A stretch of 64,000 bases of DNA from Janthinobacterium lividum (GCF_023509035.1 NZ_CP075583.1:248001-312000); one strand, 5' to 3'. Numbered from the stretch's first letter, positions 37,213 through 49,883 are shown. A program made the numbers and translations. The notes: generated by a model not told the origin, from the letters alone.

Positions 37213-37823
37213 CAATGCACCGCTTTTTTACGCAGGCGGAAGACGGCCAGGTCGCCGCGCAGGTTCGGCAGCACGGAGACCATCTTGCCTTCGGCCAGAG
37301 CCACGCATTCGATCACTTCCAGGCCGCATTCCTCGGCCAGCTCGCGGAAGTCATTGATGGTTGCGCAGCGCACGTTGGGCGTGTCGTACCACTGGTAGGG
37401 CAGCGATTTCGACACGGGCATGCGCCCTTTCAGCAATGCCACGCGGTGCGGCCAGTAGGCGAAGTTGGGGAACGAGACGATGGCCTCGGCGCCCACGCGC
37501 ACGATGTCGCGCAGCAGGGGCTCGACCTGCTTCATCATCTGCAGCGACGACAGGCACAGCACCGTGTCGAAGCTGTTGTCGCCAAAGATGGCCAGGCCCT
37601 TTTCCATGTCTTGCTGGATCACGTTCACGCCGCGCAGGGTGCTGGCCAGCACCTTGTCGTCGGCGATCTCGATGCCGTAGCCGCTGCACTCCTTGTCGCT
37701 TTGCAGGTACTGCAGCATCACGCCTTCGCCGCAGCCCACGTCCAGCACATGCGCGTTGTTCGGCACCCAGTGGGCGATGAAGGCCAGGTCGGGGCGCAGT
37801 GCGCTCAATTCGTCAAAAGTCAT
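37212..37823 (-). CDS. metW: Methionine biosynthesis protein MetW
   Basis: A 203-residue methyltransferase-fold protein from ATG 37823. The AdoMet-like motif is [15 protein letters not shown], and [19 protein letters not shown] is typical of MetW. MetW is needed with MetX for homoserine acylation in several proteobacteria. Its ATG overlaps the metX stop by four bases (ATGA). Confidence 0.94.
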   Translation of the reverse strand: MTFDELSALRPDLAFIAHWVPNNAHVLDVGCGEGVMLQYLQSDKECSGYGIEIADDKVLASTLRGVNVIQQDMEKGLAIFGDNSFDTVLCLSSLQMMKQVEPLLRDIVRVGAEAIVSFPNFAYWPHRVALLKGRMPVSKSLPYQWYDTPNVRCATINDFRELAEECGLEVIECVALAEGKMVSVLPNLRGDLAVFRLRKKAVH

Positions 37824-39019
37824 GCGGTCTCCTTCGCGCCCTGGCGGACGGCGGTGTGCTGTGCAGGAGCGGGCAAGCCCGCCCCGATATCGTTCCATAC
37901 CTGGCCATAGTAGGCGCGCACCATGTTCATGTAGCGCGCATCTTCCAGCAGGAAGGCGTCGTGGCCGTGCGGCGCGTCGATTTCGGCATACGTGACCTGG
38001 CGGCGGTTGCACACCAGCGCCTCGACGATTTCGCGGCTGCGCTCGGGCGAGAAGCGCCAGTCGGTGGAAAACGAGGCGAGGAAGAACTTGGCCTTCGTGC
38101 CCGACAGGGCCTTGGCCAGGTCGCCGCCATACGCGCGCGCCGGATCAAAGTAATCGAGCGCCTTGGTGATCAGCAGATACGTGTTGGCGTCGAAATATTC
38201 GGAGAATTTGTCGCCCTGGTAGCGCAAATATGATTCGATCTCGAAATCGATGCCGAAGCCGAATTTGTAGTCGCCCGTCTGCGCCGCATCGCGCAGCTTG
38301 CGGCCGAATTTCTCAGCCATGTCGTCATTCGACAGATATGTTATGTGGCCCACCATGCGCGCCACGCGCAATCCGTTCTTCGGCACCACGCCGTGGGCAT
38401 AGAAGTCGCCACCATGATAATCGGGGTCGGACAGGATGGCCTGGCGCGCCACGTCGTTGAAGGCGATATTTTGCGCCGACAGTTTGGCCGTCGAGGCGAT
38501 TACCACGCAGTGGCGCAAACGCTCGGGGAACATGATGCTCCAGGCCAGCGCCTGCATGCCGCCCAGCGAGCCGCCCATCACGGCGGCGAACTGGCGGATG
38601 CCCAGCTCATCGGCCAGGCGCGCCTGCGCGCTGACCCAGTCTTCCACCGTGACGACGGGGAAAGAGGCGCCATACGGCTTGCCGGTGGCGGGATTGGTGT
38701 GCATGGGCCCCGTCGAACCGAAGCAGGAACCCAGGTTGTTGACGCCGATGACGAAGAATTTGTTGGTGTCGAGCGGCTTGCCGGGACCGACCATATTGTC
38801 CCACCAGCCTGTACTTTTCGGCTCGTCGGCATACACGCCGGCCACGTGGTGCGAGGCGTTCAGGGCGTGGCAGACCAGCACCGCGTTCGATTTGTCGGCG
38901 TTCAGGGTGCCGTAGGTTTCATACATCAACATATAGTCCCGCAGCGATGCTCCGCTTTGCAGCTGCAGGGGTTGCGCAAAATACATAGTTTGCGGCGAAA
39001 CGATTCCAATGGATGACAT
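37820..39019 (-). CDS. metX: Homoserine O-acyltransferase MetX
   Basis: A 399-residue alpha/beta-hydrolase-fold enzyme that acylates homoserine for methionine synthesis. The nucleophile is in [11 protein letters not shown]; the Asp and His fit SFSTDWRF and APHGHDAF. The acyl donor is acetyl-CoA or succinyl-CoA; in MetX proteins with a MetW partner succinyl-CoA is common, but I cannot decide. ATG 39019 ([10 protein letters not shown]) matches the family start; an upstream ATG at 39058 would add 13 residues over a hairpin. Confidence 0.94.
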   Translation of the reverse strand: MSSIGIVSPQTMYFAQPLQLQSGASLRDYMLMYETYGTLNADKSNAVLVCHALNASHHVAGVYADEPKSTGWWDNMVGPGKPLDTNKFFVIGVNNLGSCFGSTGPMHTNPATGKPYGASFPVVTVEDWVSAQARLADELGIRQFAAVMGGSLGGMQALAWSIMFPERLRHCVVIASTAKLSAQNIAFNDVARQAILSDPDYHGGDFYAHGVVPKNGLRVARMVGHITYLSNDDMAEKFGRKLRDAAQTGDYKFGFGIDFEIESYLRYQGDKFSEYFDANTYLLITKALDYFDPARAYGGDLAKALSGTKAKFFLASFSTDWRFSPERSREIVEALVCNRRQVTYAEIDAPHGHDAFLLEDARYMNMVRAYYGQVWNDIGAGLPAPAQHTAVRQGAKETA

Positions 39020-39030
39020 GTGTGTCGGTT

Positions 39031-39139
39031 TATAAAAAGGGGTGGCCCCACGGGCCATGGTCGATGCAGCACCGCGATGATAGGTCCTGCAACTTTAGCA
39101 TCAGGAACCATCTTGCCGCGCGCGATGTGTCCTGATGCT
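39031..39139 (-). promoter_or_regulatory. Structured leader between ptsI and metX
   Basis: Two structures lie here. A 10-bp perfect stem pairs AGCATCAGGA (39097-39106) with TCCTGATGCT (39130-39139) over a 23-base loop that can itself form four more pairs. Closer to metX, in minus-strand text, TGGCCC-GTG-GGGCCA can form, or GGGG-CCA-CCCC followed by T5; the two share bases and exclude each other, as in an attenuator. The metX start lacks a clear ribosome site. No known riboswitch was recognised. Function is inference. Confidence 0.35.
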
Positions 39140-39153
39140 GATAAGGTGACAGT

Positions 39154-40896
39154 TTACATGAGCTGCAGTTGCCGGACGGCTTCCGCGATCACATTTGGTT
39201 CCATCGAACGCAGAATTTTGCGCATTTGTGGTGCAATCAGGCCCAGATCGCTGTTGAGGATCTCTTGCTTGACCGCCAACAGTTGCGCCGGATGCATGGA
39301 AAACTCGCGCAGCCCCATGCCCAGCAGCAAGCGCGTGAGCTTCACGTCGCCCGCCATCTCGCCACAGACGGCCACGTCGATGCCCGCCTTGTGGCCGGCC
39401 GCGATCGTCATGGAGATCAGCTGCAGCACGGCCGGGTGCAGCGGATTGTACAAATGCGCCACTTCGTAATCGACTCGGTCGATGGCCAGGGTGTACTGGA
39501 TCAAATCATTCGTGCCGATCGACAGGAAATCCATGCGCTTGACGAACATGGGCAGGGCCAGCGCGGCGGCCGGTATCTCGATCATGGCGCCCACTTCAAC
39601 GGCGTCGTCGAACTTGACGCCCTCCTCGCGCAGGCTGGCCTTCGCTTGCGCGATCATGGCCAGCGACTGGTCGATCTCGAAGGCATGCGCCAGCATGGGA
39701 ATCAGGATGCGCACCTTGCCGAAGGCCGAGGCGCGCAGAATGGCACGCAGCTGCGTCAGGAACAGCTGCGGCTCGGCCAGGCAGTAACGGATGGCGCGCA
39801 AGCCCAGGGCAGGATTCAAAGCCGTATGATCGGACTGGTCGAGCGGCTTGTCGGCGCCGATGTCGAGCGTGCGGATGGTCACCAAGCGCCCTTTCATCGA
39901 CTGCACCGTGTTGCGGTAAGCCTCGAACTGCTCGTCCTCGGTGGGAATCTTGTGGGCGCGGCCCATGAACAGGAATTCGGAGCGGAACAGGCCCACGCCG
40001 CTGGCGCCCGACTCCAGCGCAAACGCGCAATCCTCGGGCAATTCGATATTGGCCAGCAGGGTGACGGGCGTGCCGCATTTGGTCACGGCCGGCGTCTTTT
40101 TCAGCTTGCCCAGCTTCTTGCGCGCGCGCTGCATGGCCACCTGGCGCTCGCGGTACTGCTCCAGCACCAGCGCGCTGGGGTTGGCGATGACCACGCCGGC
40201 GTCGCCGTCGATGATCAGCCAGTCGTCCTGATCGATCAGCATCGACGCCTGCGACATGCCGACGGCGGCCGGGATATCCAGGCTGCGCGCGACGATGGCC
40301 GTGTGCGAGTTCTGTCCGCCCACATCGGTGATGAAACCGATGAAGGAGCGGTCGCGGAACTGCAGCATGTCGGCCGGGGAGATGTCGTGCGCGACGACGA
40401 TCATCTGCGCCAGCAATTCATCGTCGGCCGCCACCTTGGGCAGCAGCTGTTCGGTGCCCAGCAAGACCTTCAGCACGCGTTCCGCCACCTGCTGGATGTC
40501 AGCCTTGCGCTCGCGCAAATACGGGTCTTCGATTTCGTCGAACTGGGCCGACAATTCATCGATCTGCGTCAACAGCGCCCATTCGGCGTTGTAGTGACGC
40601 GAACGGATGATGTCGAGCGGCGCTTCGGCGATCAGCGGATCCGACAGGATCAGCGCATGCACGTCGATGAACGCGCCCAGTTCCGTGGGCGCGTCTTTCG
40701 GCAACTCGTTCCACAGGGTTTGCAGTTCCTTGTGGACGGCCGCGATGGCGTTTTGCAAACGCTGGACTTCGGCTTCGATCTGTTCCTGGGCGACCAGGTA
40801 GTGTTTGACGTCAAGGGCGGCCGGCGCCAGCAGATGCGCGCGGCCAATGGCGATACCGCGGGAGACCGGGATGCCGTGGAGCGTGAAAGATGCCAT
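39154..40896 (-). CDS. ptsI: PTS phosphoenolpyruvate-protein phosphotransferase (Enzyme I)
   Basis: A 580-residue enzyme that takes phosphate from PEP and passes it to HPr. The phosphorylated His is 198 in GGQNSHTAIVAR. The PEP-binding barrel has FRSEFLFMGR, ATIRTLDIGADK-like TIRTLDIGADK, and MDFLSIGTNDLIQYTL. ATG 40896 (MASFTLHGIPVSRG) is the family start. It follows ptsH by 44 bases in an operon with EIIA-Man-like and HPr genes and no sugar permease, suggesting a regulatory phosphotransfer chain. Confidence 0.95.
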   Translation of the reverse strand: MASFTLHGIPVSRGIAIGRAHLLAPAALDVKHYLVAQEQIEAEVQRLQNAIAAVHKELQTLWNELPKDAPTELGAFIDVHALILSDPLIAEAPLDIIRSRHYNAEWALLTQIDELSAQFDEIEDPYLRERKADIQQVAERVLKVLLGTEQLLPKVAADDELLAQMIVVAHDISPADMLQFRDRSFIGFITDVGGQNSHTAIVARSLDIPAAVGMSQASMLIDQDDWLIIDGDAGVVIANPSALVLEQYRERQVAMQRARKKLGKLKKTPAVTKCGTPVTLLANIELPEDCAFALESGASGVGLFRSEFLFMGRAHKIPTEDEQFEAYRNTVQSMKGRLVTIRTLDIGADKPLDQSDHTALNPALGLRAIRYCLAEPQLFLTQLRAILRASAFGKVRILIPMLAHAFEIDQSLAMIAQAKASLREEGVKFDDAVEVGAMIEIPAAALALPMFVKRMDFLSIGTNDLIQYTLAIDRVDYEVAHLYNPLHPAVLQLISMTIAAGHKAGIDVAVCGEMAGDVKLTRLLLGMGLREFSMHPAQLLAVKQEILNSDLGLIAPQMRKILRSMEPNVIAEAVRQLQLM

Positions 40897-40940
40897 GGGG
40901 TGACCTGTCGGAATGCGGCTGCGGCTGCGTTCGGCGAGCA

Positions 40941-41210
40941 TTACTCGCCTTCGCCAAACCTGTCATTAATCAGGGCGGCGAGGGCATCGACACATGCCAG
41001 CTCATCATCGCCCTCGGCTTCCAGGGTCACTTTCGCGCCCTTGCCGGCGGCCAGCATCATCACGCCCATGATGGATTTGGCGTTGATGCGGCGCGCGTTG
41101 CGGGTCAGCCAGACGTCGCTCTTGAACTTGGCGGCGAGCTGGGTAAATTTGGCGGAGGCGCGTGCGTGCAATCCCAGCTTGTTGATGATTTCGAGTTCTC
41201 TTTGAATCAT
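40941..41210 (-). CDS. ptsH: Phosphocarrier protein HPr
   Basis: An 89-residue protein from ATG 41210 (MIQRELEIINKLGLHARAS). His15 in LGLHARAS takes phosphate from Enzyme I. NAKSIMGVMMLAAGKG contains the Ser46 region. It passes phosphate on to the EIIA encoded upstream. Confidence 0.95.
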   Translation of the reverse strand: MIQRELEIINKLGLHARASAKFTQLAAKFKSDVWLTRNARRINAKSIMGVMMLAAGKGAKVTLEAEGDDELACVDALAALINDRFGEGE

Positions 41211-41302
41211 TTTTGTATGGTCTCTATCCCTGAATGCACTACGCTGATGACAATCTTGGCCTATAAAACCCGCCGCCTTCAGGGCGGCGGCCATGCACTT
41301 CC

Positions 41303-41713
41303 TTATTCGCCCACGCGGATGCGGTTATCGACGCGCACGGCGCCGCTTTGCGCACCGGCCAGCGCCATCTCCACCACCACGTCGAGCGTGTCGCGGCGAT
41401 ATGTGATGGCGCGCAGCAGCATCGGCAGGCTGATGCCGGCGATGACTTCCACCCGCCCCGCATCGGCCAGCTTGTTGCAGCAGTTCGACGGCGTGCCGCC
41501 CTTCACGTCGGTAATCACCAGCACGCCGGAGCCATCGTCGAGGCGACAGATGGCGTCCGACGCCAGCTTCTGCACTTCCGCCAGGTCCTGGTCGGCGACG
41601 ACGTCGATGGCTTCAAAACGTTCCGTTGGCCCCCGAAACACATGCGCGCAGGCGGCGATGAACGCCTGTCCCAGCGGTGCATGTGTCATGAGCAAAATCC
41701 CTACCATAGTCAT
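41303..41713 (-). CDS. PTS EIIA-Man type protein
   Basis: A 136-residue EIIA of the mannose family. The phosphorylated His is 11 in LLMTHAPLGQAF; VLVITDVKGGTPSNCC and GISLPMLLRAI are family motifs. No EIIB, C or D components are nearby, so it probably acts in regulation rather than sugar uptake. AAGGTGAA precedes ATG 41713. gshB ends 9 bases upstream. Confidence 0.9.
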   Translation of the reverse strand: MTMVGILLMTHAPLGQAFIAACAHVFRGPTERFEAIDVVADQDLAEVQKLASDAICRLDDGSGVLVITDVKGGTPSNCCNKLADAGRVEVIAGISLPMLLRAITYRRDTLDVVVEMALAGAQSGAVRVDNRIRVGE

Positions 41714-41721
41714 TTCACCTT

Positions 41722-42678
41722 CTAGCGCTGCTGCGTTTGCGCAACGCCGTGCTCGACGGCGTCGACAAACATGGCCGCCACGTCAAACCCCGTCTGCTGC
41801 ATGATTTCCTGGAAGCAGGTCGGGCTGGTGACATTGACTTCCGTCAGATAGTCGCCGATCACGTCCAATCCTACCAGCATCAGGCCACGCGCGGCCAGGA
41901 TCGGGCCCAGCTTTTCTGCGATTTCCAGGTCGCGCGCCGTCAAGGGCTGCGCCACGCCCGTGCCGCCGGCCGCCAGGTTGCCGCGTACTTCGCCCGCCTG
42001 CGGGATGCGCGCCAGCGAAAACGGCACCGGCTTGCCGCCGATAACGAGGATGCGCTTGTCGCCCTTGACGATGTCGGCGATAAAACGCTGCGCCATGATG
42101 GTCTGCGCGCCGTTCTCGCTCAAGGTCTCGATGATGGCGCCCAGGTTCAGGCCATCGGCCTTGACGCGGAAGATGCCCGTGCCGCCCATGCCGTCGAGCG
42201 GCTTGAAGATGACGTCCTGGTGCTTAGCGTGGAAAGCGCGCAAGCGCGCTTCGTTCGACGTCACCAGGGTCGGCGAGGTGAATTCGGAAAACTGGGCGAT
42301 AGCCAGCTTTTCATTGTTGTCGCGGATGGCGGACGGCTTGTTGAAGACGCGCGCGCCCTGCTTTTCCGCCAGTTCCAGCAGATACGTGCCGTACACGTAT
42401 TCCATGTCGAACGGCGGGTCCTTGCGCTCGATGATGGCGTCCAGGGTCGACAGGCGCACTTCTTCGGTGGAGACCACCTTGTACCAGTCGTGTTCGTCGC
42501 CCGTCAGCTCGATATGCTGCACACGGGCCGTGACGATGCCCTCTTCCAGCGCCATGTCTTTCTGTTCGAAGGCATACACGGCGTGGCCGCGTTTGGCCGC
42601 CTCGCGCATCATGGCGAAGGTGGAATCTTTGTAAGTCTTGAAGCCTGCCAGCGGGTCGGCAAGGAATGCAATTTTCAT
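41722..42678 (-). CDS. gshB: Glutathione synthetase
   Basis: A 318-residue ATP-grasp enzyme adding glycine to gamma-glutamylcysteine. MKIAFLADPLAGFKTYKDST is the family start; IFKPLDGMGGTGIFRV and VNVTSPTCFQEI carry ATP and metal sites. It lies 97 bases after gshA, completing the glutathione pathway, and leads into the PTS genes on the same strand. Confidence 0.95.
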   Translation of the reverse strand: MKIAFLADPLAGFKTYKDSTFAMMREAAKRGHAVYAFEQKDMALEEGIVTARVQHIELTGDEHDWYKVVSTEEVRLSTLDAIIERKDPPFDMEYVYGTYLLELAEKQGARVFNKPSAIRDNNEKLAIAQFSEFTSPTLVTSNEARLRAFHAKHQDVIFKPLDGMGGTGIFRVKADGLNLGAIIETLSENGAQTIMAQRFIADIVKGDKRILVIGGKPVPFSLARIPQAGEVRGNLAAGGTGVAQPLTARDLEIAEKLGPILAARGLMLVGLDVIGDYLTEVNVTSPTCFQEIMQQTGFDVAAMFVDAVEHGVAQTQQR

Positions 42679-42775
42679 GGTGCGTCCAATCGGGGAACCT
42701 GGATAAGGAATGCTTGATTCTAGCCGAGATCGCCAGGCGCGGTGGTCGCCACGCCCGGCAAGCCTCCGTGATGGA

Positions 42776-44073
42776 TCAATACACCTCGGGATTCGGGTCC
42801 GTGCGCTCCATTTCCAGCGACGCGGCCAGCAAGGCCAGGCGCGCCACCACGCCATACACATAGAAGCGGTTCGGCGCGGCCGTGCCCGGCTTGGCCTTCA
42901 AGTCCGGCACGGCATGCTGCTGGGCAAACGCCAGCGGCACGTACTGCGAACCGGGCGCGTTCAGGTTCTGGTCCACGCCCCGCTCCGCGTGCACGCGGTA
43001 AAAGCCGCCCACCACATAGCGGTCGATCATGTAGACGACAGGTTCGGCCACCGCATCCTTGATGCTTTCGAAGGTGGGCACGCCTTCCTGGATGATGACA
43101 TCGGTGACGACTTTACCGTCCTTGACGATGGACATCTTGTCGCGCTGCTTGCGCGACAAGTCGCGCACTTCGCTGGCGTCGCGCACCGTCATGATGCCCG
43201 TGCCATACGTACCCGCATCGGGCTTAACGATGACAAACGGTTTTTCCTTGATGCCGTATTCCTTGTATTTCTTGCGGATCTTGGCCAACAGCACGTCGAC
43301 GCTGGCGGCCAGCGCGTCTTCGCCCTCGCCTTCCTGGAAGTTCACGTCGCTGCACTTGGCGTGGAAAGGGTTGAGCATCCACGGGTCGACATCGATCATC
43401 TTGCCGAATTTTTTCACCACTTCATCGTAAGCCGTGTAGTGGTTGCTCTTGCGGCGCAAGGCCCAGCCCGCATGCAAGGGCGGCAGCAAGCTTTGCTCAT
43501 GGATGTTTTGCAAGATATCGGGGATGCCGTCCGACAAGTCGTTATTCAGCAGAATCGTGCACGGGTCGAAATCCTTCAATCCCAGTCGACGGCCATTGTT
43601 CAGGCGCACGAGCGGCTCGATGACGAGCATGTTGCCATCTGGCAACGCCAGCGGTGTCGGTTGAGTGATCTCGGGCGACCATGAGCCGAAGCGCACGTGC
43701 AGGCCCGTCTGGCGGAATATCTGCATCAATCGCGCCACGTTCTGCAGGTATTGCGGCGTGGTGTTGTGCAATTCCGGCACGATCAGCAGGTTGCGGGCGT
43801 CCGGGCAATACTTGTCGATGGCAGCCATGGCCGCCTGCACGGACAAGGGCAGCATTTCCGTGGCCAGGTTATGAAAACCGCCAGGGAACAGATTGGTATC
43901 GACAGGCGCCAGCTTATAGCCCGCATTACGCAAGTCTACCGAGCAATAAAAGGGCGGCGTGTGCTCTTGCCACTCCATGCGAAACCAGCGCTCAATGGCC
44001 GGCGTCGCGGCCAGAATCTTTTTTCGAGGTCGAGCAGCGGTCCGGTCAGGGCCGTGACGAGATGGGGAACCAT
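42776..44073 (-). CDS. gshA: Glutamate--cysteine ligase, proteobacterial type IV (frame interrupted)
   Basis: First enzyme of glutathione synthesis. The uninterrupted part (MEWQEHTPPFYCSVDLRNAG onward) covers nearly all of the type IV GshA, including FVIVKPDAGTYGTGIMTV and FYRVHAERGVDQNLN. The true start is ATG 44073 (MVPHLVTALTGPLLDLEK), preceded by AAGGATG. The frame breaks in a run of six at 44019-44024; with seven bases it reads LEKKILAATPAIERWFRMEW and the protein is 432 residues, the family norm. Likely a sequencing error. Confidence 0.9.
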
Positions 44074-44198
44074 AGTTACATCCTTAAATTATGTGCAGTA
44101 TTCAAAAAAGCACACAGAACTGCCGACTATATTACCGTGTAAGTACCCCAAATCGGGGCAAAAGCCTTGTTTTAAAGACCTTTTCCATTCCCACAACG

Positions 44199-44224
44199 AA
44201 AAAAAGGCGCCTCGGTGAGGCGCC
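44199..44224 (-). terminator. amtB terminator
   Basis: On the minus strand GGCGCCTC pairs perfectly with GAGGCGCC over a 3-base loop, followed by T7. It lies about 53 bases after the amtB stop. Confidence 0.9.
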
Positions 44225-44276
44225 TCTCCAGCCGGACATGCTGCGCCGGGGCGCGGGCATGCCAGATAATTGCTAT

Positions 44277-45815
44277 TTAGCCATGGTAAGCCTGCTCGCC
44301 GTGGCTGGTGATATCGAGGCCTTCGCGCTCTTCTTCTTCCGGTACGCGCAGACCGATGACGATGTCGACCAGCTTGTAGGCGATGACGGAGACGACGGCA
44401 GACCAGATGATGGTGGTGCCGACGGCTTGCGCCTGTACCCACACCTGGTGGCCGATCGAGTACGGATCCGCCGACATCTTGTTGGTGACATAGTCGAAGA
44501 TGCCTTGACCGCCCAGTTGTGGTGCAGCAAACACACCCGTCAGCAAGGCACCGAGGATACCGCCCACGCCATGCACGCCGAACACGTCGAGCGAATCGTC
44601 GGCGCCGATCAGGCGCTTCAGGCCATTCACGCCCCACAGGCAGATGACACCAGCCAGCAAGCCGATGACCAGGCCGCCCATCGGGCCGACAAAGCCGGCC
44701 GCCGGGGTGATCGCCACCAGGCCGGCCACGGCGCCGGAAGCGCCACCGAGCATGGATGGCTTGCCTTTGCTGATCCACTCGCCAAACACCCACGACAGGG
44801 TGGCGGCAGCCGTTGCCAGCAAGGTGTTGACGAAGGCCAGGGCAGCCACGTCGCCCGCTTCCAGCGAGGAACCGGCATTAAAACCGAACCAGCCCACCCA
44901 CAGCAGCGACGCGCCGATCATGGTCATCGTCAGCGAGTGCGGTGCCATCGATTCGCGGCCGTAGCCGACGCGCTTGCCGATCATGATGGCGCCCACCAGA
45001 CCGGCGACAGCGGCGTTGATGTGCACCACGGTGCCGCCGGCGAAGTCCAGCGCGCCTTTTTGCCAGATCCAGCCAGCCTTCAGGGCTTCGCTGGCCGAGG
45101 TGGCGGCATTGGTGATCAGGTCAGGACCGGTCCAGAACCACACCATATGGGCGGCTGGCAGGTAGGCGAACGTGAACCACAGCACGACGAAAGCCAGCAC
45201 GGCGGCAAACTTGGCGCGCTCGGCAAAGGCGCCGACGATCAGCGCACAGGTGATGGCGGCAAACGTGCCCTGGAAGGCGACAAAGACGAACTCGGGAATG
45301 ACGACGCCTTTGCTGAAGGTGGCGGCGGCGGCAAACGTGCCCTTGGCAGGATCCCAGATACCGTTCAGGAACAGGCGGTCGAAGCCACCGAAGAAGGCGG
45401 TTTTTTCCGTGAAGGCGATCGAGTAGCCATAAATACACCACAGCACGATAACCAGCGCGAACACCATGAACACTTGCATCAGCACCGACAGCATGTTCTT
45501 CGAGCGCACCAGGCCGCCGTAGAACAGGGCCAGGCCGGGGATCGTCATCAAGATCACCAGCAAGGTGCTGATCATCATGAAACTGGTGTCGCCCTTGTTG
45601 GCCACGGGCGCGGCGGCTGGCGCTGCAGCGGCCGGGGCCGGAGCGGCGGCCACCGGTGCTGCTGCGTCAGGAACCGGCGTGACGGCGGGGGCGGCGACGG
45701 CCGTGGTCGTGGCCGCCTCCGTCTTGGCGGGAGCATCGGCAAAGCTCGGCGTGGCAATGCCAAACGCACACAGGCAGGCTATCCCGGCGAGCAATTTTGT
45801 TATATTTTTATGCAT
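44277..45815 (-). CDS. amtB: Ammonium transporter AmtB
   Basis: A 512-residue inner-membrane ammonium channel. Residues 1-27 are a signal peptide; about 28-75 form an Ala/Pro-rich linker (AAPVAAAPAPAAAAPAA); the channel with eleven helices follows. The pore His residues fit AAHMVWFWTG and VFGVHGVGGILG; the inlet motif is LALFYGGLVRSKNML. It is normally gated by GlnK, encoded 11 bases upstream. ATG 45815 is used; the preceding TTG is rejected. GGGGAA is the ribosome site. Confidence 0.95.
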   Translation of the reverse strand: MHKNITKLLAGIACLCAFGIATPSFADAPAKTEAATTTAVAAPAVTPVPDAAAPVAAAPAPAAAAPAAAPVANKGDTSFMMISTLLVILMTIPGLALFYGGLVRSKNMLSVLMQVFMVFALVIVLWCIYGYSIAFTEKTAFFGGFDRLFLNGIWDPAKGTFAAAATFSKGVVIPEFVFVAFQGTFAAITCALIVGAFAERAKFAAVLAFVVLWFTFAYLPAAHMVWFWTGPDLITNAATSASEALKAGWIWQKGALDFAGGTVVHINAAVAGLVGAIMIGKRVGYGRESMAPHSLTMTMIGASLLWVGWFGFNAGSSLEAGDVAALAFVNTLLATAAATLSWVFGEWISKGKPSMLGGASGAVAGLVAITPAAGFVGPMGGLVIGLLAGVICLWGVNGLKRLIGADDSLDVFGVHGVGGILGALLTGVFAAPQLGGQGIFDYVTNKMSADPYSIGHQVWVQAQAVGTTIIWSAVVSVIAYKLVDIVIGLRVPEEEEREGLDITSHGEQAYHG

Positions 45816-45826
45816 CAATATTCCCC

Positions 45827-46944
<1,118 letters not shown>

Positions 46945-47026
46945 GGCGATTCCCTTTTATTGAACTTTTAAAGCGGTTGAGGTTTAAAATCTTGGCTGGA
47001 GATCACAAAGCGTTCATCACTTCTTT

Positions 47027-47043
47027 AGCAGAATACGTGCCAG
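47027..47043 (-). promoter_or_regulatory. Sigma-54 promoter of torF-glnK-amtB
   Basis: On the minus strand the text is CTGGCACGTATTCTGCT, matching the -24/-12 consensus YTGGCACGNNNNTTGCW with one change. It lies about 85 bases before the torF start and downstream of an NtrC box. Confidence 0.75.
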
Positions 47044-47165
47044 CTCTCTTGCCACCTTGACAGGTGCATTTCCGTCCATACATACCCTGCACACCGCCAG
47101 GAATGCGGATACGGACTGCTGAAGCACGATGAAGCGCCCAGTTTCGCACCAGATTAACGCCGCTG

Positions 47166-47182
47166 TGCACCGCAATGGTGCG
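47166..47182 (-). promoter_or_regulatory. NtrC enhancer site
   Basis: TGCACC-GCAA-TGGTGC is a near-perfect copy of the NtrC box (TGCACCNNNNTGGTGCA). It stands about 130 bases upstream of the sigma-54 promoter, the usual enhancer distance. Confidence 0.72.
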
Positions 47183-47213
47183 ATGCACAGGCCGCACCAT
47201 AAAAGGACTGACC

Positions 47214-47462
47214 ATGGACATGAATACCTTCTTTAACGACTTGCAAGGCAAGATCCATCAAGCCATCGAAAACTCGCCGGCCAAGGATATCGAGAAAAAC
47301 GTGAAATCGATGATGACCCAGGGCTTTGCCCGCCTCGATCTCGTCACGCGCGAGGAATTCGATATCCAGGCGCAAGTGCTGGCCAAGACCCGCGCCAAAC
47401 TGGACGCACTGGAGTTGCGCCTGATCGAACTGGAAACGCGCCTGAACGAGTCCAAGGCGTAA
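47214..47462 (+). CDS. ubiK: UbiK-type accessory factor (BMFP domain)
   Basis: An 82-residue coiled-coil protein from ATG 47214 with AAGGA upstream. FARLDLVTREEFDIQAQVL and LRLIELETRL are the BMFP/YqiC signature. UbiK assists ubiquinone synthesis under oxygen and forms trimers that bind lipids. It is divergent from torF. Confidence 0.85.
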   Translation: MDMNTFFNDLQGKIHQAIENSPAKDIEKNVKSMMTQGFARLDLVTREEFDIQAQVLAKTRAKLDALELRLIELETRLNESKA

Positions 47463-47573
47463 GCTGCGGCCGGCAAGGCCCCGTTATTGACGGCCTTGCT
47501 GGCATACCTCAAGCCTGATGGCGTTGCAAGCGCTAGACTGATCCTGCCCGCGCCCGCGCCACAGGGGAGTCTG

Positions 47574-49094
<1,521 letters not shown>

Positions 49095-49157
49095 GGCGGC
49101 CAGGAGCGCCACACGTGCACGATTGCGCGTGACTGGCGGCGCTGCTACCATCTGCTG

Positions 49158-49703
49158 ATGAAAAAACCATCACTTGCCCTCTTTCTGGCTATGCTCGCGG
49201 CCGCCAGCGTCCTGTCCGCCTGCAGTCCGAAATTCGACTGGCGCGACTATCGCAGCCCCGACGCCCAGTTCACGGCCCTGTTTCCAGGCAAGCCGGCCGT
49301 GCTGACACGCGAGATCGATCTCGATGGCAAGAAAGTCAGCCTGACCATGACGGCCAGCGAAGTCGATGGCGCTACCTTCGCCATCGGCAGCGCCGTGCTC
49401 GACAGTGTGGAACAGGCACAGTCGGCTCTGCCCGCCATGAAGACGGCCCTGTTGAAAAATATCAGCGGCACCGTGCGCAGCGAAAAACTGGCCTCGGCTG
49501 CCAGCAGCACGGCGGCAGGCAGCCATCAACGCAGTTCGCTGAGCGTCGAAGCGACGGGTACGCAGCAAGGCAAACCCGTCTTGCTGGTCGGGCGTTTTGT
49601 GGCGCAGGACAAACGTATCTTCCAGGTCATCATTCTTGGTGAAGAAAGCAAGCTATCGCGTGACACCATCGACACGTTCATGGACTCAGTCAAGCTGGAT
49701 TGA
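49158..49703 (+). CDS. Lipoprotein, hypothetical
   Basis: A 181-residue protein whose lipobox LSAC puts the lipidated Cys at residue 22. After FDWRDYRSPDAQFTALFPGK comes a mixed alpha/beta domain ending KLSRDTIDTFMDSVKL, a pattern seen in small exported proteins of unknown function. It follows the YifB gene by 63 bases. Confidence 0.75.
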   Translation: MKKPSLALFLAMLAAASVLSACSPKFDWRDYRSPDAQFTALFPGKPAVLTREIDLDGKKVSLTMTASEVDGATFAIGSAVLDSVEQAQSALPAMKTALLKNISGTVRSEKLASAASSTAAGSHQRSSLSVEATGTQQGKPVLLVGRFVAQDKRIFQVIILGEESKLSRDTIDTFMDSVKLD

Positions 49704-49883
49704 GACTTAACGATCGCTTAAACGGGTGTTTTCACGGTCAGCCAGCCCTTGTAAATACGTGCGTTGTCCAACAGATGGCCGTATCCGGCTTGCAAATATG
49801 CAATCCGGGTAATCGGACGGCCTGTGCGACATTTCAAGTCGTGATATTGTTTCGACACTAACAACAAGTTTCAGAAAGAGCTT

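Noticed and set aside
39020..39153. A known AdoMet or AdoHcy riboswitch before metX
   Set aside because: No consensus I could match; only generic hairpins were found, so it is listed as an unassigned leader.
39169..41205. A 678-residue open frame antisense to ptsI and ptsH
   Set aside because: Same pattern; the sense strand has intact catalytic motifs.
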